Shown: in pieces, positions 1 to 9,192 of the stretch
How positions within the stretch are numbered: position 1 is the first letter of the stretch
Layout: each line of letters begins with the position of its first letter
NCBI RefSeq assembly: GCF_018866305.1
Contig: NZ_CP076456.1
Location: 3,850,266 to 3,914,265 of the forward strand
Source of the DNA: Arthrobacter sunyaminii
GTDB taxonomy: Bacteria > Actinomycetota > Actinomycetes > Actinomycetales > Micrococcaceae
DNA length: 64,000 bases
Direction of reading: 5' to 3'
Program-made: the position numbers and the translations under genes
Notes under the pieces: generated by a model
The model's input: the letters and a program-made list of their open reading frames with translations, nothing else
What the model was told of the DNA's origin: nothing
Databases searched by the model: none

Positions 1-543
1 GGCTACGCAGCGGCAGCCAAGGATGACGCCGTCGCAGCGCGGCTGCTCTGCGGCCCGGTCACTTATCTGGAGCCGCCCGGACCTGGGGGCTACTGCCTGG
101 ACCGGCTCCAGGATTTGGACTCGCCGCACCCCGCCCGGCCTGCCCCGCAACCGGACGAGATCATCCCTGAGGACAACCCGGATCTGTTTTGGTCCCTGTC
201 CTTTGCCGTCACGGCGGCAACCTGGGACCGGATCGGCGGGTTCTGCGAGGACTACACCGGCTACGGCGGCGAGGACACCGATTATGCACGCCTGGCCGGG
301 CAGGCCGGGGCCGGCCTGGCCTGGGTCGGAGCGGCACGGGCCTACCACCAGTTCCATCCCACTCAGGATCCACCCGTCCAGCATCTGGCGGACATTGTGC
401 GGAACGCCAACCTGTTCCATGCCCGCTGGGGCACCTGGCCGATGGGCGGCTGGCTGCAGGGATTCCGTGAACTGGGACTCATCAAGGGCGGGCACGGGAC
501 AACGCCCTGCACCCTCACCGATCAGATGGGACAACCAGCCTGA
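1..543 (+). CDS. Partial glycosyltransferase family 2 (C-terminal part)
   Basis: The reading frame is open from the first base, so the 5' end lies outside the window; 180 residues are visible. The segment GFCEDYTGYGGEDTDYARL is typical of the C-terminal galactosyltransferase-like domain (Glyco_transf_7C) of GT2 enzymes, where the GGED acidic residues contribute to the active site. A conserved His (AYHQFHP) and Trp-rich end follow. It probably transfers a sugar from a nucleotide-sugar donor. Substrate and acceptor cannot be inferred. An internal TTG at 115 is not a credible start because it would remove the front of the domain. Confidence 0.75.
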   Translation, partial: GYAAAAKDDAVAARLLCGPVTYLEPPGPGGYCLDRLQDLDSPHPARPAPQPDEIIPEDNPDLFWSLSFAVTAATWDRIGGFCEDYTGYGGEDTDYARLAGQAGAGLAWVGAARAYHQFHPTQDPPVQHLADIVRNANLFHARWGTWPMGGWLQGFRELGLIKGGHGTTPCTLTDQMGQPA

Positions 544-607
544 ACGGAGCGTGTTCCGGCGGCGGAAAATTTCACCGCACCACCCCGTCGGAAGATGTCC
601 GGGCAGG

Positions 608-636
608 TTACACTGCGTACATACCGCTCAGTATGT
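608..636 (+). promoter_or_regulatory. Candidate promoter with overlapping inverted-repeat operator
   Basis: An inverted repeat ACATAC-N6-GTATGT lies at 619-636, about 70 bases before the acyl-CoA ligase start. A possible -35 (TTACAC, 608-613) and a weak -10 (GTATGT, 631-636) are 17 bases apart, so the right half of the repeat would cover the -10. The geometry fits repression by a dimeric regulator, such as a TetR-type fatty-acid regulator. The regulator is not encoded nearby, so this is inference. Confidence 0.35.
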
Positions 637-704
637 GATGCTGGTCACCCATTTGGCCAGCTGGATGCTGACCTGCGTTCCATGTCTGATCAAAGGAGAT
701 CTTC

Positions 705-2258
705 ATGCAAAACCTCGCCGGAATTCTCACCGATACGGCAGCCCGGATTCCGGACCGCCCGGTCCTGAAACTCGATGACACCACGGTCACGTATTCGCTG
801 CTCGATGCCATGAGCGCAAAAGTCGCCGGCGTCCTCGCGGACCGCGGGATTGAACCGGGAGACCGGGTTGCCCTGATCATGCCCAACATTCCCCAAATGG
901 CTTTCGCATACTACGGGGTGCTTCGCTACGGCGCCGTGGTGGTGCCCATGAATCCGCTTCTCAAAGCACGCGAAGTGGCTTATCACCTGCAGGATTCCGG
1001 CGCGAAGCTGGTTTTTGCCTGGGAGGGTATTGCCGCCGAAGCACTGGGCGGCGCCGAGGAAGCCGGCGGCATCGAGGTTATCCCCGTGGACGCCGGCGGC
1101 TTTCTGCAGCTGCTGGCTGAGGCTGACCCGGTGATTGAGGTGCAGGACGTGGACGGGGAGGACATCGCCGTCATTCTCTACACCTCGGGCACTACGGGAC
1201 GGCCGAAGGGCGCCGCTCTGACACACAACAATCTGGTCAGCAACGCCGAGATCTCACGGAACCTGCTGCACACCCTGGAATCGGACGTCATCTTCGGCGG
1301 ACTGCCGTTCTTCCATGTGTTCGGTCAGACGTCAGCGCTGAACTCCGCGGTCATGGCCGGAGCCTCGATCAGCCTGCTCCCGCGGTTCGATGCCGGAAAG
1401 GCACTGGAGATCATTGAGCGCGACGGCGTCACCATCTTTGAGGGCGTCCCCACCATGTACGTGGGCATGCTGCGTCACCCGAACCTGGCTGCGACTGATG
1501 TTTCCACTCTCCGCGGAGCAATAACGGGCGGCTCGGCCATGCCGCTGGAGGTGCTGCATGAGTTCGAACGGGTTTTCGGCACTCAGCTGCTGGAAGGCTA
1601 CGGCCTCTCCGAAACCTCACCCGTGGTCTCCTTCAATCTGCCGGGCCCGGACCGCATGGCCGGCTCCATCGGCAAGGCGGTGGACGGCATGCTGGTGCGC
1701 GTGGTGGACCAGGACGGCGCTGATGTGCCGGTGGGGGAAGTGGGCGAGCTTGCCGTTCAGGGCACCGGCGTGATGAAGGGGTACTGGAACAACCCCGAGG
1801 CAACGCAGGCGGCCATTCCGGACGGCTGGTTCCGCACCGGAGACCTGGGCCGGGTCGACGAGGCCGGAAACATCTACATTGTGGACCGCAAGAAGGACGT
1901 CATTCTGCGCGGAGGTTACAACGTCTATCCCCGCGAGGTTGAGGAGGTGCTGTACGAGCATCCCGCCGTCGCGGAAGCTGCCGTCATTGGTGTCCCCGAT
2001 GAACTGCACGGTGAGGAAATTGTGGCAGTGGTGGGCCTGAAGGAGGACGTCCTGCCTGCCGACGACGGTGCCCGGGCAGCGTTGCTCGCTGAGATCCGTG
2101 ACTTCGCCAAGGACCGGCTGGCTGCCTACAAGTATCCCCGGCGGGTCCTGCTGACCGACGCCCTGCCCAAGGGGCCCACGGGCAAGATCCTTAAGCGCGA
2201 GATCCGGGTGGATGCGGCAGCGGGTGCGAACGAGGCGCAGGTCGAACCGCAGGTTTAG
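705..2258 (+). CDS. Long-chain fatty acid--CoA ligase / AMP-binding synthetase
   Basis: A 517-residue acyl-adenylate-forming enzyme that would activate a carboxylic acid with ATP and then transfer it to CoA. Motifs are the phosphate loop YTSGTTGRPKG (about residues 159-169), the adenylate motif GYGLSETSP (about 299-307), the hinge/ribose motif VDRKKDVILRGGYNVYP near residue 400, and the catalytic lysine in PKGPTGKILKRE near the C-terminus. The start has a good ribosome-binding site (AAAGGAG, 7 bases upstream). Substrate length is not readable from sequence, but the overall pattern resembles FadD-type medium/long-chain ligases. A hairpin follows the stop. Confidence 0.88.
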   Translation: MQNLAGILTDTAARIPDRPVLKLDDTTVTYSLLDAMSAKVAGVLADRGIEPGDRVALIMPNIPQMAFAYYGVLRYGAVVVPMNPLLKAREVAYHLQDSGAKLVFAWEGIAAEALGGAEEAGGIEVIPVDAGGFLQLLAEADPVIEVQDVDGEDIAVILYTSGTTGRPKGAALTHNNLVSNAEISRNLLHTLESDVIFGGLPFFHVFGQTSALNSAVMAGASISLLPRFDAGKALEIIERDGVTIFEGVPTMYVGMLRHPNLAATDVSTLRGAITGGSAMPLEVLHEFERVFGTQLLEGYGLSETSPVVSFNLPGPDRMAGSIGKAVDGMLVRVVDQDGADVPVGEVGELAVQGTGVMKGYWNNPEATQAAIPDGWFRTGDLGRVDEAGNIYIVDRKKDVILRGGYNVYPREVEEVLYEHPAVAEAAVIGVPDELHGEEIVAVVGLKEDVLPADDGARAALLAEIRDFAKDRLAAYKYPRRVLLTDALPKGPTGKILKREIRVDAAAGANEAQVEPQV

Positions 2259-2264
2259 TTGACG

Positions 2265-2297
2265 GGCCCGCCGCAGCGTGCAACCGGGCGGCGGGCC
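2265..2297. terminator. Bidirectional terminator hairpin
   Basis: A perfect 9-bp stem (GGCCCGCCG / CGGCGGGCC) with a 15-base loop sits exactly between the stops of the convergent acyl-CoA ligase and EamA transporter genes. There is no clear U-run, which is common in G+C-rich actinobacteria. Confidence 0.6.
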
Positions 2298-3269
2298 TCA
2301 GGCCGACGGGTCCGGCTCCGGCAAAGCCTCCCCGGGCATACCGGCGGTTTTGTCGGAGCGAACCAGCACCACACCCAGCACAATCAGGGCACCGCCGATC
2401 AGCTGCACGGTGCCGGGCAGTTCGGACAGGAACAGCCAGGCCCAGAGCACCGCAAAAAGCACTTCGGTCAGCGACACAAAGGAGGCCACGCGGGATCCGA
2501 GGGTCCGTGCTGCCACAATCCCGGTGACATAGGCCAGCACCGTCGAGAACAACACCAGACCCGCCAGTGGAACCCACCACGGGGCCACCCGGCCGGCCAG
2601 CACCACGTCGCCGGTGCTGAAACCGGTGGGAAGAATGCCCACGGCGCCCAGCACCACCATGGTGGCCGCCCCCACGATCATCCCTCCGGTGGCCAGCACG
2701 AGCGGCGGCAGGGAGTCGTTCTGCCTGGCGGTAAGGAAGAAGTAGATGGCAAGGCACACTGCCGCCGCCAGGCCCCAGAGGACACCCACCGGATCCAATT
2801 GCACCTCCCCGCCGATGTCCAGTACGAGCACAAGTCCGGCGATTGCCGCCAGGGCTCCGCCGATGGTCTTCAGCCCGGGCCGCCGCCGCGTGGCGGCCCA
2901 GATCCACAACACCATGAGCACGGGTGCCAGGAACTCCAGGAGCAGCGCCACACCTACTGACAACCTTTCCACTGCATTGAAGTAGAAGAATTGACAGCCC
3001 GCGACGCCAATGAATCCGAACGCAAGGATGGTTTTCCAGTTCTCATGGACCTGGTGCCAGCGGCCGTGCAGCACCAGCAGTGCCGGGATGAACAGCACCA
3101 GGGCGGCACCGCCCATGCGGACGGCAACGGCCGAAGTGGACGTCCACCCCGTTTCCAGCAGCGATTTGGCAAACGACCCCGAGAGGCCAAAGACGGCAGA
3201 GGACAAGAGGGCAACCGCAATGCCCGTGCTGCCCGGCTTCCCTCCGATGCTCCCGGAACTGTCAGCCAT
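2298..3269 (-). CDS. EamA/DMT family transporter
   Basis: A 323-residue membrane protein with about ten hydrophobic segments arranged as two EamA repeats (roughly residues 12-145 and 158-290), the drug/metabolite transporter fold. It probably exports a small metabolite or amino acid; the substrate is unknown. ATG at 3269 (MADSSGS) is preferred over the upstream GTG at 3299 because AAGGGG lies 6 bases upstream of it. It is divergent from the CGNR zinc-finger gene, and the 137-bp gap could hold shared control. The end touches the bidirectional terminator. Confidence 0.82.
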   Translation of the reverse strand: MADSSGSIGGKPGSTGIAVALLSSAVFGLSGSFAKSLLETGWTSTSAVAVRMGGAALVLFIPALLVLHGRWHQVHENWKTILAFGFIGVAGCQFFYFNAVERLSVGVALLLEFLAPVLMVLWIWAATRRRPGLKTIGGALAAIAGLVLVLDIGGEVQLDPVGVLWGLAAAVCLAIYFFLTARQNDSLPPLVLATGGMIVGAATMVVLGAVGILPTGFSTGDVVLAGRVAPWWVPLAGLVLFSTVLAYVTGIVAARTLGSRVASFVSLTEVLFAVLWAWLFLSELPGTVQLIGGALIVLGVVLVRSDKTAGMPGEALPEPDPSA

Positions 3270-3406
3270 CGTGGGCCCCTTGCCCGCGTAACGTTTCACG
3301 ATGCCTCCAAGAGAGCAGAAAAGAGTCCCTCGGGACCTGTCAGGTTCATTCTGACCCCTAGACCATTACACTGGAAAGACCTGTTACCAACATGTCAGGA
3401 ATCATC

Positions 3407-3964
3407 ATGGCTTTAGGACATGACACTGTGGACTCGCTCGGCACGGTGGCAGCGCTTATCAACACCGCGGCAACCGGTCCCGATGCCCTGCTCACGCCTG
3501 CCGATTTGGACGTGTTCCTGGCCCGGGAGCGTTTCAGCGGCTCCCGCACGCACACCGCTGCGGAACTGCGAGCGGTCCGGCATCTCCGGACCGGACTGCG
3601 TCAGCTGTGGACCGCGGACGAAGAGCGCCTGGCAGTCGGCGTGAACCAATTGCTGCGCAACGCCCGCGCTTTGCCGCAGGTGGTCCGCCACGACGAGTGG
3701 GGATGGCATCTGCACTGCACCTCGCCCGCGGCGCCTCTGGAGGAACGGCTGGCCACAGAGGCTGCCATGGCGCTGGCCGACGTCCTGCGCGGCGGCGAGC
3801 TGGACCGGTTGGGAACCTGTGCCGCTCCGGACTGCGCGGCGGTCATCCTCGACCTGACCCGCAACCGGTCCAAGCGTTACTGCGACACGGGAAACTGTGG
3901 AAACCGAGAGCATGTTCGCTCCTACCGCAGCCGGCGGGCGGCAACACAGAAGGCCGCCCGCTGA
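3407..3964 (+). CDS. CGNR zinc-finger protein (ABATE domain), putative regulator
   Basis: A 185-residue protein with an N-terminal helical ABATE-like region and a C-terminal CGNR zinc finger. Likely metal ligands are C138, C143, C159 and C164, the last beginning the family-defining CGNR. Arg/Lys-rich residues after the finger suit DNA binding. ATG at 3407 has AGGAA upstream; ATG at 3392 is the alternative. Such proteins are presumed transcriptional regulators. The divergent EamA transporter gene is the obvious candidate target, but that is inference from position only. Confidence 0.8.
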   Translation: MALGHDTVDSLGTVAALINTAATGPDALLTPADLDVFLARERFSGSRTHTAAELRAVRHLRTGLRQLWTADEERLAVGVNQLLRNARALPQVVRHDEWGWHLHCTSPAAPLEERLATEAAMALADVLRGGELDRLGTCAAPDCAAVILDLTRNRSKRYCDTGNCGNREHVRSYRSRRAATQKAAR

Positions 3965-4174
3965 CGCCCGCAGCTTTCTTGCCTCCGCTCTCCCCAAAAC
4001 TGGTAAGTGGTCTTGTTAGTTTAGTCACCTGAAGCTATGATCACGTTGAGCTTCGTCCGCCGTCTCGGCGAACGGCTATTCAACACAGTCTCGATTCCGC
4101 GATGTTCCGGCCAGGGTTACCCCTGTGCCAATTACGGAGATGCGGTCTGTGCCAGTACAAAATGGGGGTTTCAA

Positions 4175-6781
4175 TTGCAGGACAACTCGAGCGCGTTTTA
4201 CAAACGCGTGGGCGCCTTGGGCGCCGCAACAGCACTGGCGGTGAGCGGAGCGTTTATCGCTTCGCCGGCCATCGCCTCTCCGGCCGCAGAGCCGGACATC
4301 ACACCAGCCACCGCAACCGCCGAAGCGCCGGTTGACGAGACCGTCGTTGAAGAAACGGTTGTCGAAGAGGCCGTTCCCGCTGAAGAAGCTCCCGCCGAAG
4401 AGGCAGGAACCCTGGCTCCCGGCCTGGCCGAAGCCCTTCTGCGCGACCTCGGCATGACAGTCGAGGAATTCGAGGCAGCCGGCGAGCTGGGCCAAAAGGC
4501 AGCAGATGCCCTTCCCAGGCTCCAGGCCACCGAAGGCTTCGTAAGCGTTGTCATCGAAGACGGCAAGATTGTCATCACCGGTTCGGGAGAGGCCCTTGAG
4601 GCCCTCGCCCTCGAGCTGGATGCCACTCTGGTGGCCCCCGCAGCCAAAGAAGGCGATGTTGAGGCCGCCGAGCCGGAGGCTGAGGCCACCGAGGCAGCCA
4701 CCGGGGCTCCCAGTGCCGAGCCGACCGAAGCTGCCGAAGAACCGGCGGCAGAGGAAGAAATCGCTGCTCCGGTAAGCCTCGCGGGCGACCCCCGCGAAGT
4801 CATTAGGAACCTTCGCACCGAATACATCTCCAGCGTCGGTGTGGAAGGCCTGCAGTCCATCATGCTGACGGCTGAGGGCTATGTCATCAAGGCGAAGAAA
4901 GCTGCGCCCGCTGTTGTTGATGGTTCGCTGCTCGCCGAGCGCCTTGCCGAAGCAGCCGGAACCACTCCGGCCGATGCCTTCGCCAAGAACAATCCCAGCG
5001 TTACAGTCATCGACGCGTCCGGTCCGGCCAATGCCCTGGAGGACGTTGTCAACGGTCACGGCTACGCCACCTTCACCGGCAACTCCGGCGGATCGTGCTC
5101 TATTGGCTTCAACGCCTTCAATGCCGAAGGTGCTCCCGCCGTGATCAGCGCCGGACACTGCGCCGATGACGGCCAGGCCACGGACACCATTCTTACGATT
5201 CCGGCGGACGACCCCGCAGGGAACGGCACCCAGCCTTCGCTGGGTTCCGATCTGGGCACCTGGGGATTCTCTCAGTTCGGCGGCGAGAACAATTCACCCA
5301 CCGATATCGGCTCCACGGAGAACATCGGCACCGATATCGGTGTCATCAACGGCATCAACAGTGACCTTGACCTGCTGCCCGAGGTCACCCAGTGGACCAA
5401 TCCGCAGGACCTGACGGCGGACACCGTCAAGGTCACCGGAACCACCGACCCCGTTGTCGGCGCTCCGATGTGCAAGTCCGGCCGCACCACCGGCTGGAGC
5501 TGCGGTGACGTCTCCGCCATCGGCGAGTTCTACGTGGGCGCCGCAGATGGAGCCCGCGGCGTATGGGGTTTTGAATCGACGCTTGAGAAGAACGCCGCCC
5601 CGGGTGACTCCGGCGGCTCCGTGATTTCCGGTTCCAATGCCATGGGCCTCGTCAGTGCCGGCCCCGAGGATGGAAACTACTTCTTCTCCACCACTCTCTC
5701 CGACGGCATGTTGCGCCTGCCCGGCTACTCCGTTGCCGTGTTCGTTGAAGCGCCGGCTCTGACTTCGCATGAGGACAAGGGCACCGTTCTGACGGACGAG
5801 GCCATCACCGGAACCGCCGCCGGCACCAAGGTCCGGCTCACCATCAACGGTGAGACCGCGGACCTCGACGTCGTGAACGGAACCTGGAGCTTCCCGGCTC
5901 CGGCCACCGTTCCTGACGGCGGAAAGCTGAAATTCACGGTTCAGGCAGTGAACGGCTTCAACGAGTCCAAGACCGTCTCTTACGAACTGACGGTCAAGGA
6001 AGCTCCGCTGCCTGCTCCGGTCATCACCAACCCGGCTGCCGGCGATAGAATCATCGATTCACTCACGACCATCAAGGGCACCGGCGCCCCCGGCGCCACG
6101 GTAACTGTAGAGGTCGCGGGTGCGTCCGCCGCTGACACTGTAGACGCTGCGGAGGAAGCTGCCGCGGACGCGAAACCTGGCACCGCCACCGTCGATACCA
6201 AGGGAAACTGGGAGTACACGCTTGAGGACGCACTGTCCTACGGCAACTACACGGTAACCGCCCGTCAGGGTGGCATCGAGGGCAAGAATGTGTCACCGAA
6301 GGCCACCTCCAAGTTTGCGGTCATCCCGAACAAGCCGATCATCACCTCACTTAATGACGGCCAGGACTTCGCTGAGGATTCAACACCCGAAAAGATCTCC
6401 GGCACCGGCGTTGCAGGCGCCGAGCTTTCAGTCATGATCGGTGATTTCAAGGCCAACGCTGAGGTTACGGAGGACGGAAGCTGGACCGTTGGTCTTCCGG
6501 CCCTCTCTCCAGGAAGCTATTCGGTACGGGCGTCACAGACCCTCAACGGAGCAACCTCTGAGGACGCATATTTGGTCTTCACCGTCACTGCAGTCGTCGT
6601 CGAAGAGCAGGCACCGCCCGTAGCTCCCCAGCCGGGCGACCCCACACCGGACAACAACGGTGACGGCCTGCCCGACACCGGCGCTGCCGGCATGGGCCTC
6701 TTTGCCGGAGCAGGCGCACTGCTGACCATTGGTGGCATCAGCGCCCTGCTGATGAACCGCCGCCGGATGCAGGACGCCTAA
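4175..6781 (+). CDS. Secreted S1-family serine protease with Ig-like repeats and LPXTG-type wall anchor
   Basis: An 868-residue exported protein. It has an N-terminal signal peptide (about 1-35, ending ASPAIA/S), an acidic Ala/Glu-rich propeptide region, and a chymotrypsin-like domain with His328 (SAGHC), Asp387 (TDIGVI) and Ser479 (GDSGGS). Two or three bacterial Ig-like modules (about 525-800) and the sorting signal LPDTG (832-836), followed by a hydrophobic stretch and RRR, complete it. Sortase should link it to peptidoglycan. The open frame extends upstream to 4037, but no start there has a signal peptide close behind it. TTG at 4175, with GGGGG 6 bases upstream, gives a normal leader. 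The substrate is unknown. A strong terminator follows. Confidence 0.82.
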   Translation: MQDNSSAFYKRVGALGAATALAVSGAFIASPAIASPAAEPDITPATATAEAPVDETVVEETVVEEAVPAEEAPAEEAGTLAPGLAEALLRDLGMTVEEFEAAGELGQKAADALPRLQATEGFVSVVIEDGKIVITGSGEALEALALELDATLVAPAAKEGDVEAAEPEAEATEAATGAPSAEPTEAAEEPAAEEEIAAPVSLAGDPREVIRNLRTEYISSVGVEGLQSIMLTAEGYVIKAKKAAPAVVDGSLLAERLAEAAGTTPADAFAKNNPSVTVIDASGPANALEDVVNGHGYATFTGNSGGSCSIGFNAFNAEGAPAVISAGHCADDGQATDTILTIPADDPAGNGTQPSLGSDLGTWGFSQFGGENNSPTDIGSTENIGTDIGVINGINSDLDLLPEVTQWTNPQDLTADTVKVTGTTDPVVGAPMCKSGRTTGWSCGDVSAIGEFYVGAADGARGVWGFESTLEKNAAPGDSGGSVISGSNAMGLVSAGPEDGNYFFSTTLSDGMLRLPGYSVAVFVEAPALTSHEDKGTVLTDEAITGTAAGTKVRLTINGETADLDVVNGTWSFPAPATVPDGGKLKFTVQAVNGFNESKTVSYELTVKEAPLPAPVITNPAAGDRIIDSLTTIKGTGAPGATVTVEVAGASAADTVDAAEEAAADAKPGTATVDTKGNWEYTLEDALSYGNYTVTARQGGIEGKNVSPKATSKFAVIPNKPIITSLNDGQDFAEDSTPEKISGTGVAGAELSVMIGDFKANAEVTEDGSWTVGLPALSPGSYSVRASQTLNGATSEDAYLVFTVTAVVVEEQAPPVAPQPGDPTPDNNGDGLPDTGAAGMGLFAGAGALLTIGGISALLMNRRRMQDA

Positions 6782-6801
6782 TCTGCGGCTAGCGTGAAAA
6801 G

Positions 6802-6842
6802 ACCAAAGCGGGTCCCGGCCTTGTGCCGGGGCCCGCTTTGGT
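6802..6842 (+). terminator. Rho-independent terminator of the protease gene
   Basis: A near-perfect stem of about 18 bp (ACCAAAGCGGG... / ...CCCGCTTTGGT) with a TTGT loop starts 20 bases after the protease stop and is followed by a short T-containing tail. It separates the protease from the lipoprotein gene. Confidence 0.85.
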
Positions 6843-6871
6843 ATTTCGTACTTGGAAACCCAGGAGGCAAG

Positions 6872-7543
6872 ATGTCCATCCCGAAAAAGACCCGCGGCGC
6901 GGCTGCGGCACCGGTTGCGGCGCTGGCCACCGCTGTCCTGTTGCTCCTCAGCGGCTGCGGGCAGGATCCACAGTCTCAGGGGCCCTCTGCATCCCCGGCT
7001 TCCGCGGGCGCAGACTCATCAGCGAATCCCAAAACCCCGGCAACCGCTGCCGCACCGGACAGCACCGCCGCCGGGACGACGGGCGCCGTTCCGGCCACTC
7101 CCTCTGGCCCCGACACAGCAATGGATGAAAACATGACCCAGCTCCTGCAGCTGCACACACAGCTGAAAACCGATCTTGGTTCCGCATATTCCGATGCCTG
7201 GATCGAGGACAACCAACTCCACGTGGCCGTTACCACCCCGGAAGCCGAGGCGGCAGTGACGGAAGCCGGAGCCGTTCCCTACCTGACCCAGTTCACGGCT
7301 GACCAGCTCAAGGATGCTGTGGATGCGTTCAAGACCTGGCTGGGCACGGACTCGGCTCCGAAGGTCCAGCTGCACTGGCTCGGCACCAGCGGACGGACCG
7401 GCAGCATCACGGTCCGAGTTCCGGCAGACCAGGTCCAGCCCCTGACCGATGCCGTAGCTACCCAGCAGCCTACCGGGGCGGTAAAGGTCATTGTGGAGGA
7501 GTCCAGCGGCCTCGCAACCCCCCTCGCCACAAACGGACCGTAA
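6872..7543 (+). CDS. Hypothetical lipoprotein
   Basis: A 223-residue protein with a lipobox LLLSGC; Cys29 should be lipidated and the protein tethered outside the membrane. A Ser/Ala/Pro/Thr-rich linker (about 30-85) leads to a globular domain with no motif I recognise. ATG at 6872 has AGGAGG 5 bases upstream and places the signal peptide correctly; the longer frame back to 6794 would run through the terminator. It stands alone between the protease and a small membrane protein. Confidence 0.75.
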   Translation: MSIPKKTRGAAAAPVAALATAVLLLLSGCGQDPQSQGPSASPASAGADSSANPKTPATAAAPDSTAAGTTGAVPATPSGPDTAMDENMTQLLQLHTQLKTDLGSAYSDAWIEDNQLHVAVTTPEAEAAVTEAGAVPYLTQFTADQLKDAVDAFKTWLGTDSAPKVQLHWLGTSGRTGSITVRVPADQVQPLTDAVATQQPTGAVKVIVEESSGLATPLATNGP

Positions 7544-7634
7544 ACGGGCAACTGGCTGGTCCGGTCCGGTTGGGCCTGCCTAGACTTGAGGGCGTCGAGC
7601 AGACGGCACCACGGCCTCTTCCTAGGACCTGTTC

Positions 7635-8024
7635 ATGGATCAGAAGCTGCAGAACCTGTTCTTGTCCCTTCCATCCCGGACCGCCTGGATCATCATCGGC
7701 AGCTGCGCAGCGTACTGGCTCGCCTGCCTTACCGGCCTTTTGACGCCTCCCCTATCGGCGCCTCCGAACCTCGCGCTCTATTGGTTTTACGCCATGCTGA
7801 TGCTGGCCCTGGCCTCCGGCCTTGCCGCCGTCGCGCTTGGAGGCCTGCTTGTCATACGGGGCCGGCGCGGCACTGTTGTATCCGGCGCCGCACAGCCCGG
7901 GTCAGGGGTGCCGGATCGCGAGGACCGGGACCAGCTCGCCGGACTCGGCCGGATGCTTGATGGTCCCGAGAACCTGCGGGCATCTGAAAGCCCCGCTCCC
8001 CCGGTTAAAGACCCCGGAGGATAG
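7635..8024 (+). CDS. Small hypothetical membrane protein
   Basis: A 129-residue protein with two hydrophobic segments (about 17-37 and 48-75) and a hydrophilic, charged C-terminal tail. I recognise no family. A TAGACT hexamer at 7580-7585 could be the -10 of its promoter. It converges on the next small membrane-protein gene, with a hairpin between them. Confidence 0.6.
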   Translation: MDQKLQNLFLSLPSRTAWIIIGSCAAYWLACLTGLLTPPLSAPPNLALYWFYAMLMLALASGLAAVALGGLLVIRGRRGTVVSGAAQPGSGVPDREDRDQLAGLGRMLDGPENLRASESPAPPVKDPGG

Positions 8025-8028
8025 CAGC

Positions 8029-8060
8029 GTAAGCGGCGCCGCTAAGGGGCGGCGACTTAC
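8029..8060. terminator. Hairpin between convergent small membrane-protein genes
   Basis: The arms GTAAG and CTTAC enclose complementary CGGCG/CGCCG blocks. The hairpin fills the 35-base gap between two convergent stops and is a plausible bidirectional terminator. Confidence 0.4.
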
Positions 8061-8473
8061 TAGGCGGTGGGGTCAGCAGGCCGGGATTCGCCGCCGGCTT
8101 CCGGCTGCGTGCTTTTGCTGCTCTCCCGGGCGGTGCCCTCCCCGGCCTTTGGCCCGGTGGCTGAGCCGGGGGCGCCGATGGAACCGGCCCCACCGGGAAT
8201 CTTGGCGGAGCTGCGGTGTACGCCGGATCCTTCGCTGAGGTGGTCCGGGTTCGGCTTTTCCGTCATGAGGAGCAGCGAACAGATCAGGAGCGAGGCGATG
8301 AACGCGATTCCGGCAGCCGTGAGACCCAGATCCACTCGCAGTTCCTTCTCGGCGCCGCCGGTGGCAAAGATCATGGTGGCAACACCCGCAATCACAGCCA
8401 GCACGGCAGAGAAAATGAGCGGGGCCTTCACGGAGTTCCGCTTCTGCGGCCTTCCGGATGAGCTGTTCGCCAC
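8060..8473 (-). CDS. Small hypothetical membrane protein
   Basis: A 137-residue protein with two hydrophobic helices (about 18-37 and 50-70) and a long hydrophilic C-terminal tail rich in Gly, Ser, Ala and Pro. The GTG start at 8473 has a strong AGGAGG 8 bases upstream. No family recognised. It may be co-transcribed with the upstream membrane-protein gene ending at 8551. Confidence 0.65.
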   Translation of the reverse strand: MANSSSGRPQKRNSVKAPLIFSAVLAVIAGVATMIFATGGAEKELRVDLGLTAAGIAFIASLLICSLLLMTEKPNPDHLSEGSGVHRSSAKIPGGAGSIGAPGSATGPKAGEGTARESSKSTQPEAGGESRPADPTA

Positions 8474-8550
8474 TGTTGTTCCTCCTGCTGCGTTGAATGT
8501 TCTCAGTTCTACAGTAGGTAGAACCGGAGTTGTCTAGTTTACGGCTTTTG

Positions 8551-9135
8551 TCATACGGCGGGCGACTGGCTCGGCTGGCCGCTGCCCTGTGACCGGGCAT
8601 CCCACCTGGCACCGAGTCCCGACGTTGCCAGCATCACGGCAATGATGATCGCCGAACCGCCGGTGACCCCCAGCATTGCGTGTGCCCCGAGGCCCATCAG
8701 CTGGACGACAGCCAGGATCAGGGCCGTTCCCAGGCTCACTGCCCCGGTGATCAGCCAGTCCCGTGCGGGCAGGAACGTTTTGCGGGACTTGGCCCAGAGG
8801 TAGAGTTCGACGACGCCCCCCACCACCAGGGCCAGGCCGGCAGCTGCAAGGAACGCTTCAACGGACCGAAGTGCCAGGACGGCCAGGCCTGCCAGTGCGT
8901 AGCCGGCGGCTTCCAGCAGCTGCAGGCTGCGGATCCGCGGTTCACCGCTGGTGCCCGCGAGGACGGCCATCCGCCAGACGGACACCCCCGTCAACAGCAG
9001 GTACAGGCCGCCGGCAACGGAGAGTACGCCCACGCCGGGTGACTGCCAAAAAACCGTAAGGATGGCAAAGGCAGCCGCCGTTGCGGACCGTAGGAGGATT
9101 GGTACCCACGGGGTGCCGTGGTTGGAATCGCCCAC
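8551..9135 (-). CDS. Hypothetical membrane protein (HdeD/DUF308-like pattern)
   Basis: A 194-residue protein with six predicted membrane segments and short loops, resembling the repeated two-helix pattern of HdeD/DUF308 proteins. That assignment is tentative. GTG at 9135 (VGDSNHG) has GGAGG 7 bases upstream; the longer frame from ATG at 9165 has no ribosome-binding site. Function unknown. Confidence 0.6.
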   Translation of the reverse strand: MGDSNHGTPWVPILLRSATAAAFAILTVFWQSPGVGVLSVAGGLYLLLTGVSVWRMAVLAGTSGEPRIRSLQLLEAAGYALAGLAVLALRSVEAFLAAAGLALVVGGVVELYLWAKSRKTFLPARDWLITGAVSLGTALILAVVQLMGLGAHAMLGVTGGSAIIIAVMLATSGLGARWDARSQGSGQPSQSPAV

Positions 9136-9192
9136 TGCCGAGCCTCCGCTTTCATGTCTGCGCATCGTATGGCCGGTTGGCCATCCACAAGC

